From Eulemur rufifrons (taxonomy: Eukaryota > Chordata > Mammalia > Primates > Lemuridae): a stretch of DNA of 64,000 nt. Below the pieces are notes generated by a model. It had not been told where the DNA came from. It did not search any database and saw only the letters and a list, made by a program, of their open reading frames with translations. This document shows, in pieces, positions 23,726 to 36,124 of this stretch; positions within the stretch are counted from its first letter, which is position 1; the number at the start of each line of letters is the position of its first letter. Position numbers and translations under genes: made by a program. The stretch lies in NCBI RefSeq assembly GCF_041146395.1, contig NC_090989.1, forward strand, positions 241,666,843-241,730,842, read 5' to 3'.

Positions 23726-24280
23726 AAATATGGCAGGTATTTTCCCATTTTTCTTCATATAGCTATAGATGAGAATATTATTTGTCTTTTTATAAAATTC
23801 TTAGGGTAGGAACTGTGTCCTACCCTTCAGTAACTGGTTTCCAAAGGAGACAGCCTAAGAAAACATATTCTGTCATGAATTTTAGAGAGGCTCAAAAATT
23901 GTCACTCCTTATTTCAATGAAGTGCCCTATTTATACTCTGTCAGAAAATGGTGGCTTGTATAAATACCTGAGAGAGGGGAATAAGAATTTAGGTCAAAGT
24001 GCACACTGTGGTGTTTGTTTACTGATGCCAGCACCTGGCACACTCCCATCCCCCCTCCCAGCATTCCAGGACACACTCTCACATCACCTGCGTTTCCTTC
24101 CCCTGGAGGTAGACTCCCCATAGGACACAGTCATTCAGTCCCTTCACCTTCCTGTCCATTCACAGAGCTACTTTCTGTTGTGTTGTCATTCAGGCTTCGT
24201 GGTTTCCCCAAAGAGCAGAGCACCACAAGTAGAAAGGAGAAGTTACATAACATTTCTAGGTTGTGCAGAAACATCTGCAA

Positions 24281-24348
24281 AAGAGCTTTTCCTGGATTTC
24301 CGTTGCGTATGACATAATAGTAGCTGTAACTAAAAGGAAAGAGAAAGC
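24281..24348. promoter_or_regulatory. Conserved 68-bp element with IRF-type motif (A2 flank)
   Basis: Identical by eye to 47147-47214, inside flanks that differ more. It contains a perfect GAAANNGAAA site at 24337-24346 and an ATGACATAA sequence. It could be an enhancer; function is inferred. Confidence 0.4.
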
Positions 24349-25115
24349 ACGATCCAGGTTGTGTATGGGGTTCTGAAAACCTCCCTGGGAAGACAGTGCC
24401 TTGGTGGCCACGTCTTCATAAGGGCTGCAACCAAGACTGGAGGGCTGGTTTCAGATCTATGCAGAAATCTTACCACTTCCTGGGGATTTCTCTTCCTGCT
24501 GCAAAAAGACTACTCTTTGGCAAGACCAGACTGTACATTGTCATAAGCCTGTTTCCTCGCCCTTGGTCTGTTACACAGAAAAGGAGTCTCCAGCTTCAGG
24601 AGGGTCATGGACTCCTTGGACTTGACAGTTATAAGGACAGAGAGAGATCTACTCCCTGCCTACAGCCTGCTGGGCAGACCAGAACCCTCCCTAGGATCAT
24701 CCTCTCCACATGCTATGGGGCTCCATGGGGCAGGTAGAACTGACAATCTAGATTTTAACTCGATAGTATTCAGAAAAAGGTCATGTTTAATACTACATTA
24801 AACAACTCTTGACAGTCCATTCTTAATTTCAGAGATTCATTACTAATATTATACTTCAAATACTAACAATAGAAGAATATTCTCATTGTCTCTTTGAATC
24901 ATGATTTGACACCTCTTCCCCTCAGTAATAAAAACTCTGCCTAGGTAGCAGAAGAGAGAAGGCCCACAAAAGCTAAGGAATGTAGAAAAAATAATGTGAT
25001 TTTTACTTGAGAGCTAGTGAATTTATTTATTCAAATGTATCGATTTTTATATACTTTGAGCAGCATTCCTATAAACAGCACCGTATTTTCATTGAGGTAT
25101 TTCACCAGGAAGAGT

Positions 25116-25117
<2 letters not shown>

Positions 25118-25158
<41 letters not shown>
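25118..25158. repeat. (TG)n microsatellite
   Basis: About 41 bp of pure TG/GT alternation. The A4 flank lacks the repeat. Confidence 0.95.
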
Positions 25159-25159
<1 letters not shown>

Positions 25160-25391
25160 TGCTGAGGTAGCAAAGAAAAGGTCCTGCAGCCGCGGTGGGC
25201 GGGGGGGTGGGGAGGTCTCTTGAATCTTTTCCTCAGGCTCAACGTGTGGATTTGCTGCTTTCAGATTTGGGGCTTACTGGGGCCTTAATTAAATTTCAAC
25301 AAATTTGATCCTTTGCAGTTTTCTCCTCTCATCCAGAGGGGAGGATGGAGAAGTGTAGGAGTAGGAGGTAGACAAAGCTTGGCTTCCCAGC

Positions 25392-25432
25392 CTGTATTAG
25401 TCAGGGTTCTCCAGAGAACCAGAACCAATAGG

Positions 25433-25497
<65 letters not shown>

Positions 25498-25640
25498 ACA
25501 TGAGACAGAGTGATTGATTGATCAAAGGAATTGACTCCTGTCATTGTGGAGGGGCTTGGCAAGTCCAAAATCTGCAGGGTAGATCAGCAGGCTGGAGACT
25601 CTGGGAAGAGTTGTAGTTCCATTTCTAAGTCGGTGACTGG
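25392..25640 (-). mobile_element. MaLR (MLT1-like) LTR fragment with TG/GA repeats
   Basis: GTATTAGTCAGGGTTCTCCA at its start is the reverse complement of the usual MLT1-type 3' end. An expanded (TG)n-(AG)n tract lies at 25437-25496. A sister copy is at 48170-48480. Confidence 0.65.
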
Positions 25641-25805
25641 GCTGTATCATTTTACATTCCCATCAACAGCACACAGGGGTTTCAATTTATACCCATTCTG
25701 GCCAATTCTTGTTATCTTGGTTATTTGATCATAACAATCCTGATGGCTGCGTGGTGATATTTCACTGTGATTTTTACATGCATTTCCCTAATGGTTAGTT
25801 ATATG

Positions 25806-26148
25806 CCTTTAGTCTGTTTAGGATGCTATAACAAAGTACTATAAATTTGCTAATTTATAAATAACAGAAATTTATTTCTCACAGTTCTGGAGGCTGGGAA
25901 GTCCAATATCAAGAGCCTTGCAGATTTGTTGTCTGAGGAAGTTCAATTTTCTGGCTCAACAGATGTTTTCTTGTTGTACCCCTCACATGGTGGAAGGGAT
26001 GCTGGCTCTCTGGGGTCCCTTTTGTAAGGGCATTAATCTCATTCATGAAGACTCTGCCATGATGACTTGATCTCCCAAATGCCTGACCTTGAGGGTTAAG
26101 ATTTCAACATATGAATTTTGAGGGAACATTCAAATCATAGCAATACAC
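25806..26148 (-). mobile_element. MaLR (MST/MLT1-like) solo LTR
   Basis: On the minus strand it begins TGCTATGATTTGAATG, the typical MaLR LTR start, and ends near TAAACAGACTAAA. It is inserted in the L1. Confidence 0.7.
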
Positions 26149-26644
26149 TTATTGTCCATATATATGTCTTCTTTAGAGAAATGTCTACCCAAGTCTTTTG
26201 CCAATTTTTAATTGAGTTATATGCTTTTTGATCTTGGGTTGGAGGAGTTCCTCATACATTGTGGATATTACCCCCTTATCAGATATATGATTTGCAAATA
26301 TTTTCTTCCATTCTGAAGGTTTCCTTTGAAATCTTTTGATTGTGTCCTTGAAATACAGAAATTTTAAATTTTGATATAGTCTAATGAATCTATTTTTACT
26401 TTAGTTGCCTATGCTTTTGGTGTCATATCCAAGAATTCATTGCTAAATCCATTGTCATGAAGCTTTCCCAGTAGGCTTCTTCTAGGAGTTTTATAGTTTC
26501 AGATCTTATGTTTAGGTCTTTAGTCCATTTTGCATTAATTTTTGTATATGGTGTAAAGTAGGGATCCAGCTGCATTCTTCTGAATGTGGATATCCAGTTT
26601 TCCCAGCAGCATTTGTTGATGAGACTATTATTTTCCCATTGTGT

Positions 26645-27435
<791 letters not shown>

Positions 27436-27994
27436 TAGCTTTGACACCCTAGTCAAAGATCATTTGAATATATACAAGAGGGTTTACTTTTGGGCTCTCT
27501 TTCTATCCCATTGGTATATATGTCTGTCTTTATGCAAGTATCATACTATTTTGATTACTATAGCTTCCTAATATGTTTTGAAATCATAAAGTGTGGGGAC
27601 CTATTGTTTGTTCTTCTTTCTCAAGATTAGTTTACTTATTCTGATCCTTTGAGATTTAATATTAATTTTAGGATAGTATTATTTATTTCTACAAAATGCC
27701 TTTGTGATTTTGATAACACCTTGCATTGTATGTGTAGTTTGCTTTTAATAGTATGAACATCTTAATTATCCATGAACACAAGATATCTTTCATTTATTTG
27801 TATTTGTTTTAATTTCTTTCATCAATATTTGGTTTTCAGTGTATATGCCTTTTTTTTTCTGCTTGGTTAAATTTGTTCTTGAGTATTTTATTTGTTTTGA
27901 TGCTATTGTAAATAGGGTTATTTTTGTTTCACATTGTTCATTGCATTTCACTGTAAATTTTGGAATGGTTTGTTTTCATTTTAATTGGTCTCAA

Positions 27995-28155
27995 GATTTT
28001 TTTTTCTTTTTACAAGTGGGCTCTCACTCCCAGGCTGGAGTGCAGTAGCACAGTCATAGCTTACTGCAGCCTCAAACTGCTGGGCTCAAGTGATTCTCCC
28101 ACCTCAGCCCCCTGAGTGGTTAGGACTACAGACATACCCCACCACGACTGGCTTG
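27995..28155 (-). mobile_element. Alu monomer (FLAM-like)
   Basis: Minus-strand 7SL-derived monomer: T-rich start, CCAGGCTGGAGTGCAGTAGC, GCTCAAGTGATTCTCCCACC. Only the left half is present. Confidence 0.8.
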
Positions 28156-29539
28156 TTTCAGATATTTTTAAATTTCCTTTTAAAATCTGAGATTCTTCTT
28201 AGATTTTTATCACATTTAAACATGCATGTGAATTCTTTTTGTACTATGCAATGTGATGCAACATCAGACAAGATTTACTTTCTGGGAAAATTTAAATGAG
28301 CAAGACACTTGGTCTTGTGATCACTATATGGGAACATTGTACATTCCATTTGTTTTATCACATTCACATTCCTTTTACTGATATAAATCTAAAGATGAAA
28401 ATGGAATAAGTCCAGAGGTATCAAAACAAAGTTACACAGTAAAATTCCACAAGGAAAGTGAATGCATGTAAGTTCCCAACACAGTCTCAAGTGAACAAAA
28501 AAAATAAATGCTCATTTCCCCGTGTTTAACACACTAAGAATAACAGCTTGGGTAGAATTACCCTGCATTTTCAGGATATGATGATCAAGGTGAAATTTAA
28601 AATCTAATAAAAATGTATTGACTGGATAAATTACTAAAAATTGTCAATTTTTGCAAAATACATTTCTGGAAGGAAGGCTCATCTATTTTAGTAACTTCTG
28701 TACCCATTTCAGAACTTTGAGTATTTTAATTGTTTAATGATATGAAGAGTTTAATTGAATCATGAAAAATAATGAATAATAAAATTTATACGGTTTATTT
28801 AAAAAAACATATCCTTTCTGATCACTACTCTTATATAAACAGGCTGATTTTACACCAGTGTCATCTAAATACCATCAAATGATTTGAGGCCTAGGTTTCT
28901 GAGTAATGGAAAAATGGGGACACAACTATTTATAGTTCACACACACACTCTGGAGATTTGGTCCTTATTGACAAGGGCAGGAAAGGTGGACGATTGATCA
29001 TCTGGAGGACACAGGACTATGACCCTCAAAAATATAGTGTGGTATGTTGTCTGATTGCCGTGAGCTGTGTGAATCAGGGAAAATTTGAGTTTAGATATGT
29101 GGGTCTGTATATGACATGGGCCTAGTTATTTTCTATTATGACAAGTAAAGGGCAAATTAGAGATGATGTCATACTTGTGAGTTAAATATAGTGCTAGGCA
29201 GATACTGAAAATTACATTGCTCTTGCAATTTGATATCCAGAGCCATATGAGCTTTCAAAAAACTAGAATTTCAGTTGTTTTAGTAATAATCTCAGTAGGC
29301 ATTATTGACATTCAGTAAGAGTGGAAATTTAACCATTGTATATTATAATTCTAGCAAATATGGCTATGATGAAGAAGATACTTGGCAATTCATGATTCCT
29401 TCTATTAGGAAGAGAATATTTGAAAAATTGCTTCAGTAAAAATTATTTCTTGAGTGATTACACGAGGTCTGGTGCTAAAGTTATTAAAGAGCTGATTTGC
29501 TAGAGATGGTCCCATATCTATGATTTCAAAGAGTTAAAA

Positions 29540-29690
29540 TCATCCAGGGTGTAGTGCTATGTGCCTATAGTCTCAGCTACTTAGGAGGATCCCTTGAGCT
29601 CAATAGTTCAAGTCCAGCCTAGGCAACATAGCAAGACCCTTGCCTCTGAAAAAATAATAATAGATAGATAGATGATAGATAGACAAAAAT
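29540..29690 (+). mobile_element. Alu/7SL monomer with GATA-repeat tail
   Basis: GTGCCTATAGTCTCAGCTAC and AGCCTAGGCAACATAGCAAG mark a diverged monomer; the tail is (GATA)n-like. Confidence 0.7.
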
Positions 29691-29726
29691 AAGGAGTAGG
29701 GAATCTAGAGGACTGAGATGACCTAA

Positions 29727-30246
29727 TGTACCTGCAGACCCAGCCCAAACTGACCCTACTCTGTTACAAAATGTCAAGTTACCTTGTAGGTACACCAGAG
29801 CCCAAACTACAAGTCATATACCCTGAACTGTGCAACAGAAAAACCTTTGACCTCTTACAACACGCAGAACCAATGTTTCCTTCCATTGGAACCAAGAGGA
29901 CCAGGACATGACTGAAACCTGAATGCCAGAACTCTCAGAAGTAAGAGGTTTCCACTGGCCAGGAGGATCCAAGGCTAAAATCCACCTCAACATGCCTACA
30001 ATAAATGGTTAAATTTGAAATCTTCCAATCAGACCCCAACTAGCCAGTATTCCTAATACTTTCTCTTGCCTTCTGAACCTTGCCAACTTGGCCCAGACTG
30101 CAAATTGTGTGGACAGATTTGAATTTGAGCTGTGCTTCCTGTCTCTTTGCTGATGAGCTAACAATAAAGCATTTCTTTTCTCAAAAGCCAATGTCATAGT
30201 ATTGGCTTCTATGTGCGTTGGCAGTAGGGCCATTTGCTCAGTAACA
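29727..30246 (+). mobile_element. Solo LTR of an endogenous retrovirus
   Basis: 520 bp starting TGTACCTGCAG and ending GTAACA, flanked by near-identical 4-bp repeats CTAA (29723-29726) and CTAG (30247-30250). AATAAA lies near 30163. The A5 flank is continuous across this site. A 4-bp duplication suggests an ERV1-like integrase. No internal viral genes. Confidence 0.7.
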
Positions 30247-30842
30247 CTAGTTTCCGATGCAAAACAAAAAAGCAAAGCCAGAGTTCAGGATTGGACCTTT
30301 AAGTTAATGCTGCATATGAAAATATTTAGTATTTATCCACTGATGAATTTAGGGCAAAGATGATTCTCTTTTGCTTGGTAAGAATCAACTTGGTTAAGAA
30401 TCTATAGAAGACCTTTCAGAAATTTGAACTTTAATGCAAAAATTCAAAGAAAGATTAAAATTTGAATATTTTAAAAAGCATGTGTTTTTATTGGGGATGG
30501 TATTGCCCCCAACGGTGTAAAAATTAGTTCTTGGGATGTGAACAAATCTTAGATATTACAATAGTTTGTGGCCTTCCAAAGCTCAACATTTTTCAACATA
30601 ATTTTATTCCCTAGTATTCATTTTTCTCACTGGGTTTTCTTGTATGTAAACGAGAATATTGACATTGAGTTTATGGAAGAGAGACAAAGTATGTGCAAGA
30701 ACAGTGCCGTAAACCTATGGTGAATAGATGGCTTATTGGTGGACTTTCTTCTCACCGTTTGCTTGATCTCAAAGTCTTATTGGGAGAGATGTCCTTTGCT
30801 TACTTTATGGGCTGCCATTGCCTGTCTTCTGGATGTTGCTTA

Positions 30843-31403
30843 TGTAGGGGTCAAGGGGAAACTTCCCCTTTGTTCTCTGAATGTTCACTGAAAAAGCAAT
30901 TCACAACAAGCAGATTAATTGACGAAAAGGCATACAAAATTTATTAACATGTACACGACAGAACCACAGAGCGATTACCCACCCCACAACAGGGTGCAGA
31001 AGCTCATATACCATTATGAGTTTACAGAAAGATGTGTGCTCAGAGCATGGTGAAAAGCAGGGTATGGTGGTAAATCAGGTTATAGAGGCAAGACAGGTTA
31101 TGGGAGGGAGAGGAGACTTGGCTAGCAAAGGTGGTCGTCTTATGTAGATGAAACCTCAAAAAGAGCCCTCAGAGAGAAGAGATGGTTAATATTTCCTTCA
31201 GATCTTTAAAGGTGTCAGACTCTCAATTAATCTTTCCTTGAATTGGTCAAGGAAAGCTGCATCAATGCAGATTCTCTATAGATACAAATTTTCCCCACAA
31301 AATACAGATTTTCAGGGATAGTTCTACTTGCTGGCTCTCAGATAGCCATGTCAAAATATGTCAAAGAAATATATTTTGGGGTAAAATAGTTTGATTTCTT
31401 TCA
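30843..31403 (-). mobile_element. Solo LTR, minus strand
   Basis: 561 bp from TGTAGGGG to TTTCA, with the 4-bp duplication CTTA at 30839-30842 and 31404-31407. On the minus strand AATAAA is at 30940-30945. The 3' end is related to the LTR at 32343-32971 (shared TGCTTTTTCAGTGAAC). The A5 flank lacks it. Confidence 0.8.
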
Positions 31404-31819
31404 CTTATGTTTGGGCTTCAGTGTTCTCGAGTGTGAAATGGGCTTTGAGAATTAATAATAGTTTATATTTTATCACTAAAGATTTTCAACACATAAATAA
31501 TTATGTTAAGTACTAAAAAGAAGAATATGTTGACATGCTCTGGATGAACATCTATCAGTGAAGTTAAAAGTTATTTTCTCACATGAAGTAAAATTAAAAG
31601 TTAAGTATACCAAAAATCAGTGTTAATAAAATAATTTAATTTTTCAACTTTTATAAAAAGTTTTAAATTATTTTTAAGTTTATAATTACATTGATATTAT
31701 CATATATTTATAATTTTTAATTCAATACATTGCAACTTATAGAGGTAAAGAAAGTGAATTAAAATTCACTTTGCAAAATTAATTATAAAACTAAGTTAAA
31801 CTTCAATAGCTTTTTCTTT

Positions 31820-32030
31820 CTTTCTGTTTTCTGGTGGGGGGGACAGGGTCTCACTTTGTTGCCTAAGGCTGGAGTGCAATGGCCCTATCACAGCTCACTG
31901 TATAATCTCCCACTCCTGCCTCAGCCTTCTGAGTAGCTTGGACTAAGGCAAATACCACCACATCTGGCTAATTTTTAAAATTTTTTTTGTAGAGACAGGG
32001 TCTCATTATATTGCCCAGGCTGGGATAGCT
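31820..32030 (-). mobile_element. Alu-related monomer(s), minus strand
   Basis: ACAGGGTCTCACTTTGTTGC and AGACAGGGTCTCATTATATT are 7SL-type phrases. Diverged and partial. Confidence 0.75.
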
Positions 32031-32342
32031 TTTAAATTTAACTTTTTGCTTACTTTTTGGCACTTTCAACTCTGCAATGAATAAAAACAGTAACCTTTAT
32101 ACTTTTTCTTATTATGTAAAGTAGAGATATACATTGAATACCTACATAGATATAAAGTATATCTGTTATTAAAATTTAATGGGTGTTTAAATTAGGAAAA
32201 AATTTCTCAAAGGGTGGGGGGTGGAGGAAAGGGAGGCAATAATGGAAAACAATGGTTGAGAAACACTGCTTTAAACTCATATAAAGAGTACCCAAAGGAA
32301 AGTAAAAAAAAAAAAAAAAAAAAAAGAAATAGAAATAGAAAG

Positions 32343-32971
32343 TGTCAGGGTTCAGAAAACAATACCCTAAAATGAAGTCCTAAGAAGCAAAAGTTTTTCT
32401 CTGACTTCTCCTGCCTCTTATCTCTCAGTCTCATTTTTTCCAGAGGCAAGCCATAGAAACTAGAATCCCCTTTCCCAAGGCAGGTCATAGAAACCAGAAC
32501 CCTTTTTCCAACAAAGCCAGCCAAAAAACCGAAAATATTACTCTAACCTTCCTTTCATATTTCTGTGTGAAAACTGGCCATGAAGATATTATCTGACCTA
32601 CCTTGTTTGACTGTAGGTCATAAGGCCCCCATTCCAGAGGGGTCCTGCCGCCTTCCCCGGAAGGAAGGAATGCATCCTTAGGGAGAGCAAGAAGAATCTA
32701 GACAGGCCTTGCTGGGTTTCCTCACTCAGTTTATTAGCATTAGATCATACACTTTTTGTCCAATCATATTTCTGCACAGGTATCCATACTTTGTTGAACC
32801 TAAGCATAAAAACGGACACTATCCCCTATACCTTTGGGTCTTCATTCTGAAGGCTCCCATGTATACATGTAAAATAAATTGTTATGCTTTTTCTTTAATT
32901 AATCTGTCTTTTACAAGTTGCTTTTTCAGTGAACCTCCAGAGGGCCAAGGGGGAAAGTTCTACTACGTTAC
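32343..32971 (+). mobile_element. Solo LTR splitting the A3 virus-responsive region
   Basis: 629 bp starting TGTCAGGGTTC, with AAAG on both sides (32339-32342 and 32972-32975). The ancestral sequence at this point in A2 and A5 is GAAAGTAATG without an insert. AATAAA is at 32873-32878 and a weak TATA-like CATAAAAA at about 32805. It ends 21 bp before the proximal GAAAATGGAAAC of A3 and runs in the same direction as the gene. Confidence 0.8.
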
Positions 32972-32975
32972 AAAG

Positions 32976-33023
32976 TAATGTGCGGACATTCAGAAAATGG
33001 AAACTAGTACGTTTCTTATTTAA
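32976..33023 (+). promoter_or_regulatory. A3 proximal promoter
   Basis: GAAAATGGAAAC at 32993-33004 and TATTTAA at 33017-33023 are kept. The distal GAAG/GAAA units usually within 50 bp are now more than 629 bp upstream (about 32300-32342) because of the LTR. Confidence 0.75.
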
Positions 33024-33117
33024 GACCTACGCACAAAGCAAGATCTTCAGAGAACCTAGAGACCAAGGCTCAGCGTTACACACCTCAGCCAGCCCAGCAG
33101 CATCTGCAACATCCCCA

Positions 33118-33741
33118 ATGGCCTCACCCTTGTCTGTACTGATGGCCCTGCTGGGGCTCAGCTGCATGTCCATCTGCTCTCTGGGCTGTGATCTGCCTCA
33201 GACCCATGGCCTGGGTAACTGGAGGGCCCTGAGACTCCTGGCACAAATAGGGAAAATTTCTCCTTTCTCTTGCTTGAAGGATAGAAATGACTTCAGATTC
33301 CCCCAGGAGGAGTTTGATGGCAACCATATTCAGAAGGTTCAAGCCGTCTCTGTCGTCTCTGAGATGGTCCAGCAGATCTTCAACCTCTTCATCACAAAGG
33401 ACTCATTTAAGGCTTGGGATCAGAGCCTCCTAGACAAATTCCTCCTTCAACTCTACCAGCAGCTGGATGAACTGGATGTCTGTCTGAATCAGGAGGTAGA
33501 AATGGAAGAGACTTCCCAGATCAACATGGATGTCATATTCGCTGTGAGGAAATACTTTGTAAGAATCACTCTCTACCTGAAAGAGAAGAAATACAGCCCT
33601 TGTGCCTGGGAGATTGTCAGACTAGAAATCATGAAAGCCTTCTCTATAACAACAAGCTTGGAAAACAAATTAGTAATGAATCATACCTGGTTCAATATAG
33701 AAAACATTCTCATTGACTACTATGCTATCTCATACTTCTAG
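33118..33741 (+). CDS. Divergent interferon alpha with C-terminal extension (copy A3)
   Basis: Type I interferon of 207 residues: the usual 23-residue signal peptide, then a 184-residue mature chain instead of 166. Cysteines 1, 29, 99 and 139 are kept, as is the LKDRNDF loop. The N-terminal third is nearly identical to the other alphas. From about mature residue 48 it diverges ([20 protein letters not shown] in place of FCTGLY so Cys86 is lost, [13 protein letters not shown]). The usual stop is missing; the frame continues through sequence that is 3' UTR in its sisters and adds an 18-residue tail after the normal end point, which begins near an NHT glycosylation sequon (165-167) and ends AISYF. 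ATG 33118 is homologous to the other starts. The four-helix core looks foldable, so it may be expressed, or it may be an early-stage pseudogene. The long tail and altered promoter make ordinary alpha function less certain. Confidence 0.85.
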   Translation: MASPLSVLMALLGLSCMSICSLGCDLPQTHGLGNWRALRLLAQIGKISPFSCLKDRNDFRFPQEEFDGNHIQKVQAVSVVSEMVQQIFNLFITKDSFKAWDQSLLDKFLLQLYQQLDELDVCLNQEVEMEETSQINMDVIFAVRKYFVRITLYLKEKKYSPCAWEIVRLEIMKAFSITTSLENKLVMNHTWFNIENILIDYYAISYF

Positions 33742-34110
33742 AAGTTCTGCCATTCTAATGACTCTCATTTTTGCTATAACCATCACAGGAATTGAAACAA
33801 ATTTTTCAAATGTGTTCAGGAATATTAAACAACACTGTCTTCAACTCTATAGGCTGTAGTTCCTTACAGATGAACATGCTGATGGATCTATTTATCTATT
33901 TCAACATTTATTTACTCAAGTATTGGTAAGATTTAAATTATTTTTGTTCATATAATATCACATGTACCTTTACCTTGTGATTAATATAATAATAGATGTT
34001 CTTTATATAATTATTATTATAATAAAGTCAATTTATTATTTTGCTTTTTCATGAAATTTTTACTATGGAAAACTTCTTGTATTTGTTTACTCTTTAAATA
34101 AAAAGTTTTA
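33742..34110 (+). promoter_or_regulatory. A3 3' UTR: AU-rich elements; altered polyA site
   Basis: ATTTA motifs lie at 33889-33915. The position of the sister ATTAAA reads ATGAAA (about 34051), but AATAAA is present at 34021-34026. Confidence 0.55.
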
Positions 34111-34129
34111 AATTATTTTTAAGTTTATT

Positions 34130-36110
34130 TTCCAACCTCATTAAAGAAGATGGTTAAACTCATTTGTCCATCATTATTAAATTCAAGTTGTAAGTAAAAA
34201 TTGCCTTTCACTAAGCCAGGATGTATGTCACCTTCGGGATATAGAGGTGAACATAACAAATACAGTGACTGCTTTCTTGCATCCTTGATTTTTGTAAGAC
34301 AAATAACCAAAAAATGATAATCATACTTAATAATATTTGTTGGGTTAAATGCTGTGATGAGAAGGAAAAACTATCGACATTCTCTTAGCAGATGCTGGAG
34401 CAAAGCATATAAGGAAATAAAATAAAAATAAGTAGATATCCTCTATAGTTGACTGGTGGACATCTAAGAACAAATGTCCGTTGGCAATTGGGTATTTGAG
34501 TCTGCAATTTACAACCAGTTCTATAAACTGAAAGCATAGAAATAGAAGTAATCGAAGTAGTCATGTGGGAAGAGTTTACAGAATGAGAAAAAGACTTAAA
34601 ATTCATGCCTATGATCTCAACTTTAAAGACAAAGAAGAAGAAATAGAGTTGGAATGGCCATACATTATAAGGACAAGAAAGAATGTTGATAAGAGTATAT
34701 TTAAAAGACTAAAACTGCTTAGAAGAATCTGTACATTAATACAAAATGTGAATTGAAACTTCCCACTATATTGGGAAAATAGATGGCATTGGTGATCTTA
34801 GTGAAAGATAGTTTGGTAAAATTATTCAGCAGAAATTGTACTAGAGTTGGTGGCAGGGAAAATTAGAGAAGTTTGTGACAATATATATCAAAAATAACTT
34901 TGAGAGCTTTGCCTTCTGAAGTGGAGGAGAGAAGTAGGATGAAATTATTTCTATAGGAAAAAGAATATGGATTAATTTTCTTTTCTGCACAGTGTTCACT
35001 TTTGAAATATATTGGTGTCCAGATAGATTTCATGAATTTTATGTACTGAAAATCATATTCATATATTTATTGTTTTGTTTATTTTAAATCATTTCATAGT
35101 AAATTATTTACAATGACAATTTATCACTATGTTGATTAGCACTCTGTTGAATGTCGGCAAGCTGCTCTGTGGATTGAAACCATCCACTGCTGTGGGGAAG
35201 TAGATGGAATTGTCAACCTTAATAAGAGCTGGCTTGGTAGAATTAATGAGTAGAAACCATATCAGGATAGGTGGAAGGGTAAGAGAAGAGAATGATTCCC
35301 ATTGTCTTTTTTTCATCACTTTAATTTAAAAGAATTAAAGTGTTTTTTTCCTTTAATTTTTTCACTTTCATCATATGCAGACTTGCATTTGTTTTCCTTT
35401 TGCTTCAACATATCCAAATGCAATGACAGATATGTATAAAGGTTAACTGGAGCAAGGAAAAAAATGAGGCATTACAAAGTATGGAAAATGATGGTAGGGA
35501 CCCTTTACATTTCCATTTTCACTTCTCTGCTGAGGGACTAACCTCAAGATGAAATAGAAAGTAATTCAGAAACAATGAAACAACCCTGGCAAAGAAAAAC
35601 ACTAAATTAAAAAGAATGTATGAAAATGGAAAGTCATGAAACCAGTAAAGAAAAGTAGAGTAGTTTGAGCTAGCATCATATTCTGGACACCATTGGCCTA
35701 CATTTTCACCGTGAGACAGAGAATGATGAACCGAGAATCTCAGTGGAAATGCACTAACTGAAAAATCTAGGGATGGTTAGTAGTTACTTCAAAATAAGCT
35801 TCTTATAGGAGAAAAATCTCCTGCAGCCAGCTCAGAAACCTAGAGTTTCTCAGAAACCTAGAATAAATGTTCAATAGTTTAATGAATTGAATTCAATACA
35901 AATCAATGCTCAGCAAAATAAAATTACTTTTGCTTTTTAAAATAAAAATGAAAAAAAAACAAAAAACAAAAAAGAAGACAAGTTACTCAATCTTCTATCC
36001 ACATACACACATACTGTGTGTAAATTTTTACTCCTGTCATCTAAGCTATAGAAATATTTGACACCTTTGTACCTGATCAGAAGGAGAGGGGTCACAGCTT
36101 CCAACCTAGG
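34130..36110 (+). repeat. Duplicated 3' flank of A3 (class I)
   Basis: Aligns with 10866-12825 and 62047-64000. Non-coding; short open frames are not conserved. Confidence 0.75.
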
Positions 36111-36124
36111 TTGTTTACAGAGGC

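Larger units (their letters stand above)
22241..25390 (+). repeat. Duplicated 3' flank of A2 (class II)
   Basis: Matches 45114-48170 after A4, including a shared MIR and the block at about 24000-24760. Non-coding. The match ends near the MaLR-like element, which both copies also contain. Confidence 0.8.
28170..32338 (+). repeat. Duplicated 5' flank of alpha gene A3, heavily interrupted
   Basis: Pieces at 28195-28390, 29040-29536, 30250-30842, 31408-31820 and 32030-32338 match the flanks of A1 and especially A5 (58030-59830). Between them lie two solo LTRs and two Alu-type elements. No gene. A 23-A run lies at about 32306-32330. Confidence 0.7.

Noticed and set aside
32929..33117. LTR-interferon fusion protein at A3
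   Set aside because: The frame crosses from the LTR into A3 but begins at GTG. An LTR-started RNA is possible, but a fused protein is not supported.
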